Source: Enterococcus dispar ATCC 51266 (GTDB lineage Bacteria > Bacillota > Bacilli > Lactobacillales > Enterococcaceae). Taken from it: a stretch of DNA of 64,000 nt. This document shows positions 10,895-18,813 of the stretch, piece after piece (the first letter of the stretch is position 1; every line of letters starts with the position of its first letter). Where the stretch lies: NCBI RefSeq assembly GCF_000406945.1, contig NZ_KE136354.1, positions 124,001 to 188,000 of the forward strand. The letters are read 5' to 3'. The translations under genes were made by a program, and so were the position numbers. The notes beneath the pieces are model-generated. The model ran no database searches. It saw only the letters and a program-made list of their open reading frames with translations, and was not told where the DNA came from.

Positions 10895-10962
10895 AGTATT
10901 TATACTATTTATTTTTCTTTTAGTCAAAAAATCACTATACTAATGATGAACTCACTAGTGAG
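10895..10962. promoter_or_regulatory. Divergent control region with two dyads
   Basis: AGTAT-TT-ATACT (10895-10906) and a perfect 12-bp palindrome CTCACTAGTGAG (10951-10962) flank a TATACT -10-like box (10936-10941) between lysR and the transporter gene. The first lies nearer lysR and resembles an autoregulatory T-N11-A site. The second is just downstream of the candidate start of the transporter transcript. Assignment to the LysR protein is inferred. Confidence 0.45.
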
Positions 10963-10999
10963 AAAGTAAACAAACTTTTACAACAATAGGAGGAAAAAA

Positions 11000-11965
11000 G
11001 TGAGAGACTTTCTAAAAATAATTCCCATTCCCATTTGTGGGTTGGTTTTAGGCTTAGCCACAACTGGAAATGTTTTAAAAAATTATCAATTAATCGCCCT
11101 TGGCAATACTTTTGGCTTAGTAGCGGGTATTTTATTTGTTGCTGTTTTGCTTAAAGTTTTTTTGACCTTTCAGCATGTTCATAGCAGTTTAACCGATCCA
11201 ATTATTGCATCGGTTGCCCCCACATTTACAATGGGGACAATGGTTTTATGTACGTATTTGTTACAATTTCCAAGCCTTGCGCCAATGGCAAAATATATGT
11301 GGCTACTGGCGATTCTTGTCCATTATTACTTAATGGCGTATTTCACATATCATTTTTTAATTAAACCTAGCGTTAAAATGGACCATCTTTATCCTAGCTG
11401 GTTTATTGTCTACGTCGGCATCGGTGTTATCTCTGTCACAAGCGGAAATTTCTTTCCTTTAATTGGTCAGGCAAACTTTTGGATTGGCCTATTTTTCTAC
11501 TTGATTTTATTGCCATTGATCATGCATCGTGTTTTCTTATTTAAAAATATGGCAGAAGCAACATTGCCTTTAATTACGATTATTGCCGCACCGGGTTCCT
11601 TAGAATTAACTGGTTATTTAAAAGCATTTCCTCAACCGCAGATTTTCTTAGTAGTGGGCTTATTGATTTTATCACAAATTCTATATTGGTTCATTATTTT
11701 CCAAGTAGTAAAAATGATTCGTTTGCCATTTTATCCCAGCTATGCTGCGTTTACCTTCCCTTTAGCGATTTCTGCTTTTGCGGCAAAAAGTGCTGGTGAT
11801 TTCTTACAAGAAATCGGATACGGGGTTCCTTTAATGAATTTTCTAGCCAAAGTTGAGACTGCCTTCGCGGTGATGATGGTAATCTATGTACTCGGTCATT
11901 ACTTGAATTACTTAATAAAACAAGCACAAGTTTTACACTTGGGGCATCATCGCCAAAATGGATAG
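11000..11965 (+). CDS. TDT-family (TehA/SLAC1-like) transporter
   Basis: A 321-residue integral membrane protein with about ten hydrophobic segments spread over the whole length, starting IIPIPICGLVLGLATTGNV. This matches the TDT family, which includes TehA, SLAC1 anion channels and malate/sulfite carriers. Motifs such as PTFTMGTMV and a late FPLAISAFAAK fit. The substrate cannot be read from the sequence. The start is GTG 11000 with AGGAGG 6 bases upstream. It is divergent from a LysR gene, a common partner for this family. Confidence 0.88.
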   Translation: MRDFLKIIPIPICGLVLGLATTGNVLKNYQLIALGNTFGLVAGILFVAVLLKVFLTFQHVHSSLTDPIIASVAPTFTMGTMVLCTYLLQFPSLAPMAKYMWLLAILVHYYLMAYFTYHFLIKPSVKMDHLYPSWFIVYVGIGVISVTSGNFFPLIGQANFWIGLFFYLILLPLIMHRVFLFKNMAEATLPLITIIAAPGSLELTGYLKAFPQPQIFLVVGLLILSQILYWFIIFQVVKMIRLPFYPSYAAFTFPLAISAFAAKSAGDFLQEIGYGVPLMNFLAKVETAFAVMMVIYVLGHYLNYLIKQAQVLHLGHHRQNG

Positions 11966-12016
11966 AATAAAAACAGAAACCCACACATTTTTTGTGAGGT
12001 TTCTGTTTTTATTCTT
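11964..12016 (+). terminator. Terminator after the TDT transporter
   Basis: Very long stem (GAATAAAAACAGAAACC pairing with GGTTTCTGTTTTTATTC, plus CACA/TGTG) around a T-rich loop. The stem itself supplies A- and T-rich ends on both strands. Confidence 0.85.
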
Positions 12017-12101
12017 TCATTCAAAAAATACTAATTTGGCATTTTAAGTTTCGCAATGATTTAATCAGCTTTTTTTATAAATCTTTCTTGCAAATATGGA
12101 A

Positions 12102-12461
12102 CTATTTAAGCATAAGCTGTGTAAGTTGTTGTTCGATTTTTTCCAAACGGTCTTGTATAATTTGAAATTTTAGCTGGATTTCATCTCGTTTACCCTGCGT
12201 ATAAAGATCTGTTTTTCCACTACTTAAATACGCAGTAATTAAAGCAGAAACTTTATTTTTTGGGACAGTAACTTGGGTAACTTCACGCACTTCACCATTA
12301 ACATCCACTCTTTTGGTAGTTAAAACAGCCATTTCATCCCAAGCATTTGGGCCGGTAATATAGCCTTTTGGACCTTTTTCAATTAAACCTGTTTCTTTTA
12401 ACCAATTGTAAAAAGTTTGTTGGTTAAATCCATTTTCTTTGCGAATATGATAAAGTTTCAT
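12102..12461 (-). CDS. Small DNA-binding-like protein, possibly KilAC/antirepressor-like
   Basis: A 119-residue protein, MKLYHIRKENGFNQQTFYNW, then LIEKGPKGYITGPNAWDEMA. The middle resembles the C-terminal KilAC winged-helix of phage antirepressors, and residues 90-119 form a likely coiled coil (IIQDRLEKIEQQLTQLM). The family match is only a resemblance. The start is the ATG at 12461 with AAAGGAG upstream; a 9-codon upstream extension has no ribosome site. No other phage gene is nearby, so it may be a domesticated or stand-alone regulator. No Cys and no signal peptide. Confidence 0.65.
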   Translation of the reverse strand: MKLYHIRKENGFNQQTFYNWLKETGLIEKGPKGYITGPNAWDEMAVLTTKRVDVNGEVREVTQVTVPKNKVSALITAYLSSGKTDLYTQGKRDEIQLKFQIIQDRLEKIEQQLTQLMLK

Positions 12462-12605
12462 CAAAAAATCTCCTTTCCTTCTTCTCATAATAAAATACGC
12501 AAAAAAGGGAGAGATTATTTTTTGTTACGCTTGTAATAAAACAGGTCATTTGTATACATTGAAATAAACTTTTTGCTACCGATAAGAAAAACGCAGAGAA
12601 TCTTA

Positions 12606-13046
12606 CTAAGCTTTTAGTAGAATTTGATAAATACGCTCTATATCTTTTGGTGTTCCGCGTAGTTCGTAGTCAGCTAAAAAAGGACAGTCAAATTGTGCGG
12701 CATACTGTTTGGCGGTTAGGCAATATTGACGATTAAAGTTCTTGTTGCCACTACCAACAATCCCTAAGCAATTTTTCGCATTATCTTCATAGGCAATGTA
12801 TTCTCGTAAGGCTTCGGTCAAAATCTCTTGATCGCCATTATCTACACCATTGCCACCTTCTAAATAAGTGGGGACAAAGACAAAAAAGGGTTCTGTAATG
12901 GATTCGGGTAGGGTATTATCATCAATCGCATGAAGGGTGATAGTAGGGTTCAAACTATTTTGCTCGTGTTGGGTGATAGCGTACTTTTGAAGGTTCGTAA
13001 CAAATGCACGGGTGTTACCAGAAATAGACATATAATAAATATTCAT
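12606..13046 (-). CDS. nrdI: NrdI-like flavodoxin
   Basis: A 146-residue flavodoxin-like protein. It opens with YYMSISGNTRAF, the FMN phosphate loop. FVPTYLEGG follows and then the NrdI-type GIVGSGNKNFNRQYC. NrdI supplies the oxidant that assembles the dimanganese-tyrosyl cofactor of class Ib ribonucleotide reductase (NrdF). No nrdE, nrdF or nrdH is nearby, so this copy is detached from the usual operon. A role with NrdEF encoded elsewhere is expected but not shown here. An ordinary flavodoxin role is the alternative. Confidence 0.85.
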   Translation of the reverse strand: MNIYYMSISGNTRAFVTNLQKYAITQHEQNSLNPTITLHAIDDNTLPESITEPFFVFVPTYLEGGNGVDNGDQEILTEALREYIAYEDNAKNCLGIVGSGNKNFNRQYCLTAKQYAAQFDCPFLADYELRGTPKDIERIYQILLKA

Positions 13047-13173
13047 TCAAATTACTCCTTTTTATAAATCAGCACTTCGTTTTGAATTATAACACGCTTT
13101 TTTTAGAAATTTGTAGTAAGTCCCCTTGTAAAATATAAAGCTCATGGTAAGCTTGTCTGTGGAGGTTGATAAC

Positions 13174-13740
13174 ATGATACGTTATGCAAAAAAGTCTGAT
13201 GCGGTTGCTATTGCGCCACTAGTATTAGTCATTTTAGAAGATATGGAGTTGCCCTTTGTTAAAAAATACGGTGCAAAAAAAACATTAGCTTTATTAGAAG
13301 AAAGTGTGGCGATTTCTGATTATCGCTATGGCTACCAGCGCGCCTTAGTAAAAGAAATTGATGGTAAAGTTGCCGGGGTGGCCTATGGTTATCCTGCGAG
13401 TGCGGAAAAAAGTATTGATGAGCCATTAATACCATTATTAGAAAAATTTGATATTCCCACCAATACGCGTCTTTTTACTGATTCCGAAACGATTGAACCG
13501 GAATGGTACTTGGATTCTATTTCAGTAGCAAAAGAATTTCGTGGACGTGGTATTGGTGGCGAATTATTAGCAGCACTGCCACAAATTGCTATACGGGATG
13601 GAGAAAACGTCATTGGGCTAAGTGTGGATGAACAAAATCCTGGAGCTAGGCGGTTGTACGAACGTAATGGTTTTAAAACAGTCGCCAAAACCATGATTGC
13701 CGGTCATCAATACGAACATATGCAAAAACCAATTGCTTAA
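13174..13740 (+). CDS. GNAT-family N-acetyltransferase
   Basis: A 188-residue acetyltransferase. Acetyl-CoA binding is shown by SVAKEFRGRGIGGELL (about residues 120-135), and the late NPGARRLYERNGF segment is typical of GNAT motif B. The acceptor substrate is unknown. The start is ATG 13174, which has GGAGG 8 bases upstream; an in-frame ATG 30 bases earlier lies before that site and is rejected. It is followed by a possible structured RNA region and a strong terminator. Confidence 0.85.
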   Translation: MIRYAKKSDAVAIAPLVLVILEDMELPFVKKYGAKKTLALLEESVAISDYRYGYQRALVKEIDGKVAGVAYGYPASAEKSIDEPLIPLLEKFDIPTNTRLFTDSETIEPEWYLDSISVAKEFRGRGIGGELLAALPQIAIRDGENVIGLSVDEQNPGARRLYERNGFKTVAKTMIAGHQYEHMQKPIA

Positions 13741-13918
13741 AAAAGTATGTAATTTTCCCTAGGAATAAAGCTGATATGCCTTCTTTGATCCAGCTTCACA
13801 AACGATCTCTTGGAGGTATTAAGGCAAAAGAGTCACCTTTGTTTTTTAGCTTTTCTAATAGTTAAAAGCCAGTAAGTTAGGGAAAAATTGCCAAGTGAAA
13901 GTCATGAAATTATATATA
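13741..13918. ncRNA. Possible structured RNA or 3' UTR element
   Basis: The stretch has nested inverted repeats: AATTTTCCCTA (13751-13761) with TAGGGAAAAATT (13878-13889), AAAGCT (13767-13772) with AGCTTT (13848-13853), and TGCCTT with AAGGCA inside. This would fold as a long rod with internal loops closed by one stem, ending 30 bases before a terminator. No clear promoter is seen directly upstream, so it may be the tail of the acetyltransferase mRNA. The strand is not certain, and no known RNA family was recognised. Confidence 0.35.
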
Positions 13919-13957
13919 AAAGAGGTGTGACAAAAGACTTGTCACACCTCTTTTTTG
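13919..13957. terminator. Bidirectional terminator
   Basis: Perfect stem AGAGGTGTGACAA pairing with TTGTCACACCTCT, then TTTTTT on the plus strand and a T-rich run on the minus strand. It separates the convergent GNAT and LURP-one genes. Confidence 0.9.
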
Positions 13958-14047
13958 CAAATAAACGGTTTTTTAAAAACAACTTCTTCTTTTTTGAAGC
14001 TGACCGCTTCTGCTACAACCGCAAATAAATGATTTTAATTGTATTTT

Positions 14048-14560
14048 TTAGCAATTAGGTGTTAAACGGTAATCGAACTTTTGAGATTTGCTGCGATTAT
14101 AAAGCCAATAGTCCATGATCGCTGCAATACAAATACAAACAGGAGCGTCCTCATCATCTGTAACATCCAAAACATAGTAATCACCAGAAAATAAAGTGGC
14201 TTTATCCATTTTCATAATGAGATGATTGAAATGGCGAATACTATACTGATGTTGATAAATATTTCCTTGGACAGTCCAATGCAATTGTTGAATATAATAA
14301 AAATCCCCCGGCCAGCGGAAAATTTTTTGTAAGGTACCCACTTTTTCAAAATTTTTATAAATTTCAAAGCGTGTACCAAAGGTAAAACTGATTTGTTTAA
14401 TACTGGCTACCAGTTCTCCATTCATTTTATAAAGAGAGAGCGCATCACCTTTTGTTCCCCAACGTCCCACTAGTAAAAACAAAGATTTTCCTTTTTCGTC
14501 TTTGACTATCGTACGGGTAATGGAACTCAACTGTTTGTCTTGAATAAAAAATTCAGACAT
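14048..14560 (-). CDS. LURP-one-related (DUF567, tubby-like fold) protein
   Basis: A 170-residue protein of the LURP-one-related/YxjI group, which has a tubby-like beta-barrel with a central helix. The visible pattern is MSEFFIQDKQLSSITRTIVKD, then GKSLFLLVGRW..GDALSLYKMNGELVASIKQ and a late DDEDAPVCICIAAIMDYW. The bacterial role is unknown; lipid or phosphoinositide binding has been proposed for the fold. It appears to be a single-gene unit starting at an ATG preceded by an AAGGAGG-like site. No membrane anchor is seen. Confidence 0.75.
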   Translation of the reverse strand: MSEFFIQDKQLSSITRTIVKDEKGKSLFLLVGRWGTKGDALSLYKMNGELVASIKQISFTFGTRFEIYKNFEKVGTLQKIFRWPGDFYYIQQLHWTVQGNIYQHQYSIRHFNHLIMKMDKATLFSGDYYVLDVTDDEDAPVCICIAAIMDYWLYNRSKSQKFDYRLTPNC

Positions 14561-14610
14561 CCTTGCGCCTCCTTAATAAATTAACTAAAACCTATCCATC
14601 GTCTTTTAGT

Positions 14611-15483
14611 TTACGCCAAATTCTCTTGGATTGCCCGCATAATGGCTTTACCAACACCGGATTCAATATTAGTATCGGTTAAATATTTGGCATTTTCCTT
14701 CAATTCAATTTTAGCATTACCCATCGCAAAACTCACGCCCGCCAGCTGAATCATGCTTAAATCATTCATGTTGTCACCAATTGTCATCACTTCAGACAAA
14801 GAGATATTGCGCTCTTTGGCAACATGAGCGACAGCAATTCCTTTTTGAGCATCGCGATGATTGATTTCAATATTGTTTTGTCCCGAAGAAGTAACGTGTA
14901 ATTTTTCGTTTGCATCTAATTTTTTTGCCACAGGTCCTAATACCGCTGGACCATCTTTATGAAAACAAATAATTTTTAACACTTCAAAATGTGGTTTATC
15001 TAACAGTGTTTTAATATCCGCAACGTAGTTTACTGGTAAAAATTCTAATTGCGCTGACGTCATGGCAATCGCCATTTTATGGGTCAAATGGGGCATCATT
15101 TCTGCCATATGTTCAGAGAAATTCTCAATTCTTTTTGCTTGGCTTTCAGAAAAAAGGCCTTCATTGGTAGCTACCTCATAATAAATATCAGCAGCTCGTA
15201 AAGTATCGAGAATCTCTGAGACAGTATCCAGTGCAATTGGAACCGTAAATAAAGAATTTCCAGCTGCATCAAAAACTTGTGCGCCATTTAAATTAATCAT
15301 GGCACATTTTATCCCTGCTTGTTCCAAAGCAGGTAAGGCTTCTTCTCGATTACGCCCAGTGGCGACCATAAATTCAATCCCTTGTTCTTTGGCGTATTTA
15401 ATAGCCGCAATATTTTCTACGGAAATCTGCATCCGGGAATTTAACAAGGTCCCGTCCATGTCAGAGGCAATTAATTTAATCAT
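14611..15483 (-). CDS. Cof-type HAD hydrolase (sugar-phosphatase like)
   Basis: A 290-residue HAD phosphatase with a C2 cap. Motif I is IASDMDGTLLNS (Asp8/Asp10), motif II is in FMVATGRN (about 39-46), and motif IV is EVMTIGDNMNDLSMIQLAG (about 235). The length and MIKLIASDMDGTLLN start place it with YidA/Cof-type enzymes, which dephosphorylate sugar phosphates or phosphorylated cofactors. The substrate cannot be predicted. It stands alone upstream of, and in line with, the LURP-one gene on the minus strand. Confidence 0.9.
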   Translation of the reverse strand: MIKLIASDMDGTLLNSRMQISVENIAAIKYAKEQGIEFMVATGRNREEALPALEQAGIKCAMINLNGAQVFDAAGNSLFTVPIALDTVSEILDTLRAADIYYEVATNEGLFSESQAKRIENFSEHMAEMMPHLTHKMAIAMTSAQLEFLPVNYVADIKTLLDKPHFEVLKIICFHKDGPAVLGPVAKKLDANEKLHVTSSGQNNIEINHRDAQKGIAVAHVAKERNISLSEVMTIGDNMNDLSMIQLAGVSFAMGNAKIELKENAKYLTDTNIESGVGKAIMRAIQENLA

Positions 15484-15643
15484 AAAATAGATGACACCAT
15501 CCTTTAAAAATCTGACGCAAAAAGTTGCGTGATTAAGTCTATTTAAAGCTCATTTATTTTCAGTTTACCATAGATTAGGACAAATTTGTGGCGGTTTCAA
15601 AGACAATCCCAGACATTTACGCTACAATTACTTTGAAGGATAG

Positions 15644-15691
15644 AACTGATTTAATCATGCTAGTATGGCGGTAATCGCCTATTTTATCAGT
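15644..15691 (+). promoter_or_regulatory. ung: Leader hairpin before ung
   Basis: AACTGAT (15644-15650) can pair with ATCAGTT (15685-15691), and GGCG with CGCC inside. This forms a stem-loop directly before the ribosome site AGGAGG (15698-15703). A TACAAT -10 at 15623-15628 places it in the transcript. It might affect translation of ung; no known riboswitch was recognised. Confidence 0.35.
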
Positions 15692-15708
15692 TATTATAGG
15701 AGGCAGAC

Positions 15709-16398
15709 ATGAAAACAATTATTCATAACAGTTGGCAAGAAATTTTAGCACCTGAATTCACCAAACTGTATTATTTACAGTTGCGCGAATTTTTAAAACA
15801 AGAATATAAGACGCAGAAAATTTATCCGGATATGTATCATATTTTTGAAGCGCTCGAACTAACGCCCTATGAAGAGGTAAAAGTCGTTATTTTAGGACAA
15901 GATCCGTATCATGGTCCTAATCAAGCCCATGGATTATCTTTTTCCGTTCAGCCTGGCGTTAAAATTCCGCCTTCTTTACAAAATATCTATAAAGAATTAC
16001 AGAGCGATTTAGGAGTAGCACCGGTTAATCATGGCTATTTAACTAGCTGGGCCAAACAAGGAGTCTTACTTTTAAACACGGTATTAACAGTACGGCAAGG
16101 ACAAGCATACTCGCATCGTGGCAAAGGCTGGGAACAATTAACGGATAAAATTATTGAGAAATTAAACGAAAGACAAAAGCCGATTGTCTTCATTTTGTGG
16201 GGCAAAGGTGCGCAAGATAAAATTAAAATGATTGATCAAAATCGCCATGTCGTTATTGCATCTCCACATCCAAGTCCACTATCTGCTCATCGTGGCTTTT
16301 TTGGCTCGAAACCATTTTCAAAAGCCAATGCTGCATTGGTTTCTTTTGGTGAAAAGCCAATTAATTGGGAACTACCACAAGATCCAACAACTGTATAA
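15709..16398 (+). CDS. ung: Uracil-DNA glycosylase
   Basis: A 229-residue family-1 uracil-DNA glycosylase that removes uracil from DNA and starts base excision repair. The water-activating loop is [20 protein letters not shown] (Asp and Tyr at about 64-66). The uracil-binding region is [11 protein letters not shown] and the minor-groove loop is [17 protein letters not shown] with the catalytic His. Length is normal. The ribosome site is AGGAGG. It may be transcribed separately from pta, which has its own start region. Confidence 0.97.
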   Translation: MKTIIHNSWQEILAPEFTKLYYLQLREFLKQEYKTQKIYPDMYHIFEALELTPYEEVKVVILGQDPYHGPNQAHGLSFSVQPGVKIPPSLQNIYKELQSDLGVAPVNHGYLTSWAKQGVLLLNTVLTVRQGQAYSHRGKGWEQLTDKIIEKLNERQKPIVFILWGKGAQDKIKMIDQNRHVVIASPHPSPLSAHRGFFGSKPFSKANAALVSFGEKPINWELPQDPTTV

Positions 16399-16561
16399 TA
16401 CAGTGTAACAATAAAGCGTTTGCTGTTATATAATAAAAATGTCAGTATGTGAATTCAAAAACAAAGTGTGGCGTATTTTCACTGTAACAGCAGAAATAAC
16501 TGTTCTTTTTTTTGTGAATAGTGTATGATGAGGGAGATAAAAAATACAGGAGGTAATTCCG

Positions 16562-17548
16562 GTGGAATTATTTGATAGTTTAAAATTTAAAATTGTGCGT
16601 CGTGGCATTAAAATTGCTTTTCCAGAAGCGACTGATTCTCGTATTTTAGGTGCAGCTGCACGTTTGAAAGCAGAAGAATTAATTACGCCTGTTTTAATAG
16701 GCAATAAAGATGAAGTTGCAAAAGCTGCTACTGCTCGTGGTATTACCATTGATCAATTTGAAATCCTTGATCCTAATGACTATGCAGATTGGGATAAAAT
16801 GGTAGAAGCTTTTGTCGAACGTCGTAAAGGTAAAGCAACCAAAGAACAAGCAGAAGAAATTTTAAAAGATGTCAACTATTTTGGAACCATGTTAACCTAC
16901 ATGGGTGTCACTGACGGTATGGTTTCTGGCGCTATTCACTCAACAGGGGACACTGTTCGTCCAGCACTTCAAATCATTAAAACAAAACCAGGTGTTAGCC
17001 GTACCAGTGGCGCATTCTTAATGGTACGTGGTCGTGATCAAGAAAAATATTTATTCTCTGACTGTGCGATCAATGTAAATCCATCGTCACAAGAATTGGC
17101 AGAAATCGCTGTTGCTTCTGCTGAAACTGCTGAATTATTTGATATTGATCCCAAAGTTGCACTATTGAGTTTTTCAACAAAAGGCTCTGCTAAAGCACCA
17201 GAAGTAGACAAAGTTGTTGAAGCCACAAAAATTGCAAAAGAAATGGCACCAGATATTATTTTAGATGGTGAATTACAATTTGACGCAGCTTATGTTTCTG
17301 CGGTGGGACAATTAAAAGCTCCAGATTCAACTGTTGCAGGTAAAGCAACTGTCTTTGTTTTCCCTGAATTACAATCGGGTAATATTGGCTATAAAATTGC
17401 CCAACGTTTTGGTAACTTTGAAGCAATCGGACCAATCTTGCAAGGATTAAATAAGCCGGTTTCTGATTTATCTCGTGGCGCCAATGAAGAAGATGTTTAC
17501 AAACTATCAATTATTACGGCAGCACAAACATTAAATACTACCAAATAA
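16562..17548 (+). CDS. pta: Phosphate acetyltransferase
   Basis: A 328-residue enzyme that exchanges acetyl-CoA and acetyl phosphate in the Pta-AckA overflow pathway. Typical signatures are FPEATDSRILGAAARL (about 20), GMVSGAIHSTGDTVRPALQ (about 120), and a late LQSGNIGYKIAQRFGNFEAIGPI..G. The start is GTG 16562 with AGGAGG 8 bases upstream. This is the short form without an N-terminal regulatory domain, as expected in Firmicutes. A TATGAT -10-like box is at 16524-16529. ackA is not adjacent. Confidence 0.97.
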   Translation: MELFDSLKFKIVRRGIKIAFPEATDSRILGAAARLKAEELITPVLIGNKDEVAKAATARGITIDQFEILDPNDYADWDKMVEAFVERRKGKATKEQAEEILKDVNYFGTMLTYMGVTDGMVSGAIHSTGDTVRPALQIIKTKPGVSRTSGAFLMVRGRDQEKYLFSDCAINVNPSSQELAEIAVASAETAELFDIDPKVALLSFSTKGSAKAPEVDKVVEATKIAKEMAPDIILDGELQFDAAYVSAVGQLKAPDSTVAGKATVFVFPELQSGNIGYKIAQRFGNFEAIGPILQGLNKPVSDLSRGANEEDVYKLSIITAAQTLNTTK

Positions 17549-17558
17549 AACAATTAAT

Positions 17559-17593
17559 CAGCCTTACTCTTTTGTGAGTAGGGCTTTTTTTAT
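17559..17593 (+). terminator. Terminator after pta
   Basis: AGCCTTACTC pairs with GAGTAGGGCT (one wobble-type mismatch), then seven T. Confidence 0.85.
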
Positions 17594-17641
17594 ACCGTTA
17601 ATAGCCCATATTATTAGCGATGGATTTTCCTGCTTTTGTTT

Positions 17642-17670
17642 TTGCATTCTGGTATTGTCCCAGTTATACT
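17642..17670 (+). promoter_or_regulatory. Promoter of tsaE
   Basis: TTGCAT (17642-17647), a 17-bp spacer and TATACT (17665-17670). A second TATACT follows at 17681-17686. Confidence 0.6.
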
Positions 17671-17722
17671 AAGCAAAGCTTATACTAAAAGTAGAGATAT
17701 TTATTGATGAGGAGGCGCAATT

Positions 17723-18193
17723 ATGATTGCTTTAACAGATCTATTGGCAACAGAAAAATTGGGAGAAATTATGGGCGAATGTGCTGCTGCTGGGGATGTC
17801 ATTATTTTGACAGGAGAGCTAGGTGCAGGCAAAACGACCATTACAAAAGGCATTGCCCAAGGCCTTGGGGTAACACGAATGGTAAAAAGTCCAACATATA
17901 CGATTATACGTGAGTATGAAGAAGGCCGTCTGCCACTTTATCATATGGATGTTTATCGAATTGGACCCGATGCAGATGAATTAGGCCTGGAAGAATATTT
18001 TGAAGGTGAAGGTTTATCCGTCGTGGAGTGGGGACAACTACTAGGAGAAGTGATGCCATTAGATTATTTGGAATTAACTCTAACAAAAGTTGATCGCGAT
18101 GAGGATGCCCGTAAGGTTGATTTTAAAGCAGTTGGTAGCCACAGTGAAGCTTTTTTAAAACGCATTTTAAACGGATGGGAGAATAGAGAATGA
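17723..18193 (+). CDS. tsaE: tRNA threonylcarbamoyladenosine biosynthesis ATPase TsaE
   Basis: A 156-residue ATPase that works with TsaB and TsaD to make t6A37 in ANN-decoding tRNAs. Walker A is GELGAGKTT (31-39). The Walker B-like HMDVYRI, LGLEEYF and the conserved VVEWG segment follow. The ribosome site is GGAGG. It overlaps the next gene (GNAT) by the ATGA arrangement, so the two are co-translated. tsaB is not seen here. Confidence 0.93.
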   Translation: MIALTDLLATEKLGEIMGECAAAGDVIILTGELGAGKTTITKGIAQGLGVTRMVKSPTYTIIREYEEGRLPLYHMDVYRIGPDADELGLEEYFEGEGLSVVEWGQLLGEVMPLDYLELTLTKVDRDEDARKVDFKAVGSHSEAFLKRILNGWENRE

Positions 18194-18711
18194 ATGATGT
18201 TGCTGTAACAATTCGTCCGACACAACCAACAGATGCCCCTCAGCTTTTACAAGTGATGAAAAAAATTGGCGGTGAAACTGATTTTCTAATTATGGATGAG
18301 CATGGCCTTTCTTTGACAGAAGAACAACTGGCCATGCAATTAGCAGCTTTTTTGGAAAGTGCTAATAATCTATCGTTAGTAGCATTAGCTGGAGAAAAAA
18401 TTATTGGCATGGCTTCTGTTTTAGCAGAGGATAACCCCCGCGTCGCTCATATTGGAGAAGTTGGCATCTCCATTTTAAAAGAGTACTGGGGCATGGGACT
18501 TGGTGCTGCCATGATGGAAGAAATTATCTGGTGGGCAGAAAACTCCGGTGTTATTCGTCGATTAGAGTTGACAGTTCAAACGCGTAACAAAAGAGCAATT
18601 CATCTTTATCAAAAATTTGGTTTTACCCAAGAAGGAAAAATGCAAAGAAGCTTTTTAACTGCGCAAAATGAATTTATTGATGCTTATTTAATGGCACTTT
18701 TGATTGATTGA
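18190..18711 (+). CDS. GNAT-family N-acetyltransferase
   Basis: A 173-residue acetyltransferase. The acetyl-CoA loop is LKEYWGMGLGAAMME (about 97-111), and TRNKRAIHLYQKFGF is the usual C-terminal GNAT motif. It resembles RimJ/SpeG-like and YkkB-type GNATs more than RimI. Its position, overlapping tsaE, recalls operons where tsaE, tsaB and rimI cluster, but a ribosomal-protein target is not shown. The acceptor is unknown. Confidence 0.85.
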   Translation: MNDVAVTIRPTQPTDAPQLLQVMKKIGGETDFLIMDEHGLSLTEEQLAMQLAAFLESANNLSLVALAGEKIIGMASVLAEDNPRVAHIGEVGISILKEYWGMGLGAAMMEEIIWWAENSGVIRRLELTVQTRNKRAIHLYQKFGFTQEGKMQRSFLTAQNEFIDAYLMALLID

Positions 18712-18756
18712 ATTCCTTTTTAAAGCAATAAAGAGTCCCAAGAGTTTTTGTAAATG

Positions 18757-18813
18757 CAAAATAGACGTAACGTCTGTTAGCTATTAAGCTATACAAACGT
18801 TACGTCTATTTGA
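18757..18813. terminator. Bidirectional terminator with a 15-bp perfect arm
   Basis: AAATAGACGTAACGT (18759-18773) pairs exactly with 18797-18811, with an inner TAGCT/AGCTA. The right arm overlaps the last codons of the convergent exonuclease gene (stop near 18806). Confidence 0.75.

Noticed and set aside
13751-13889. MITE bounded by inverted repeats
   Set aside because: Only about 12 bases of the ends match, there is no target duplication, and the inner pairs suggest an RNA fold instead.
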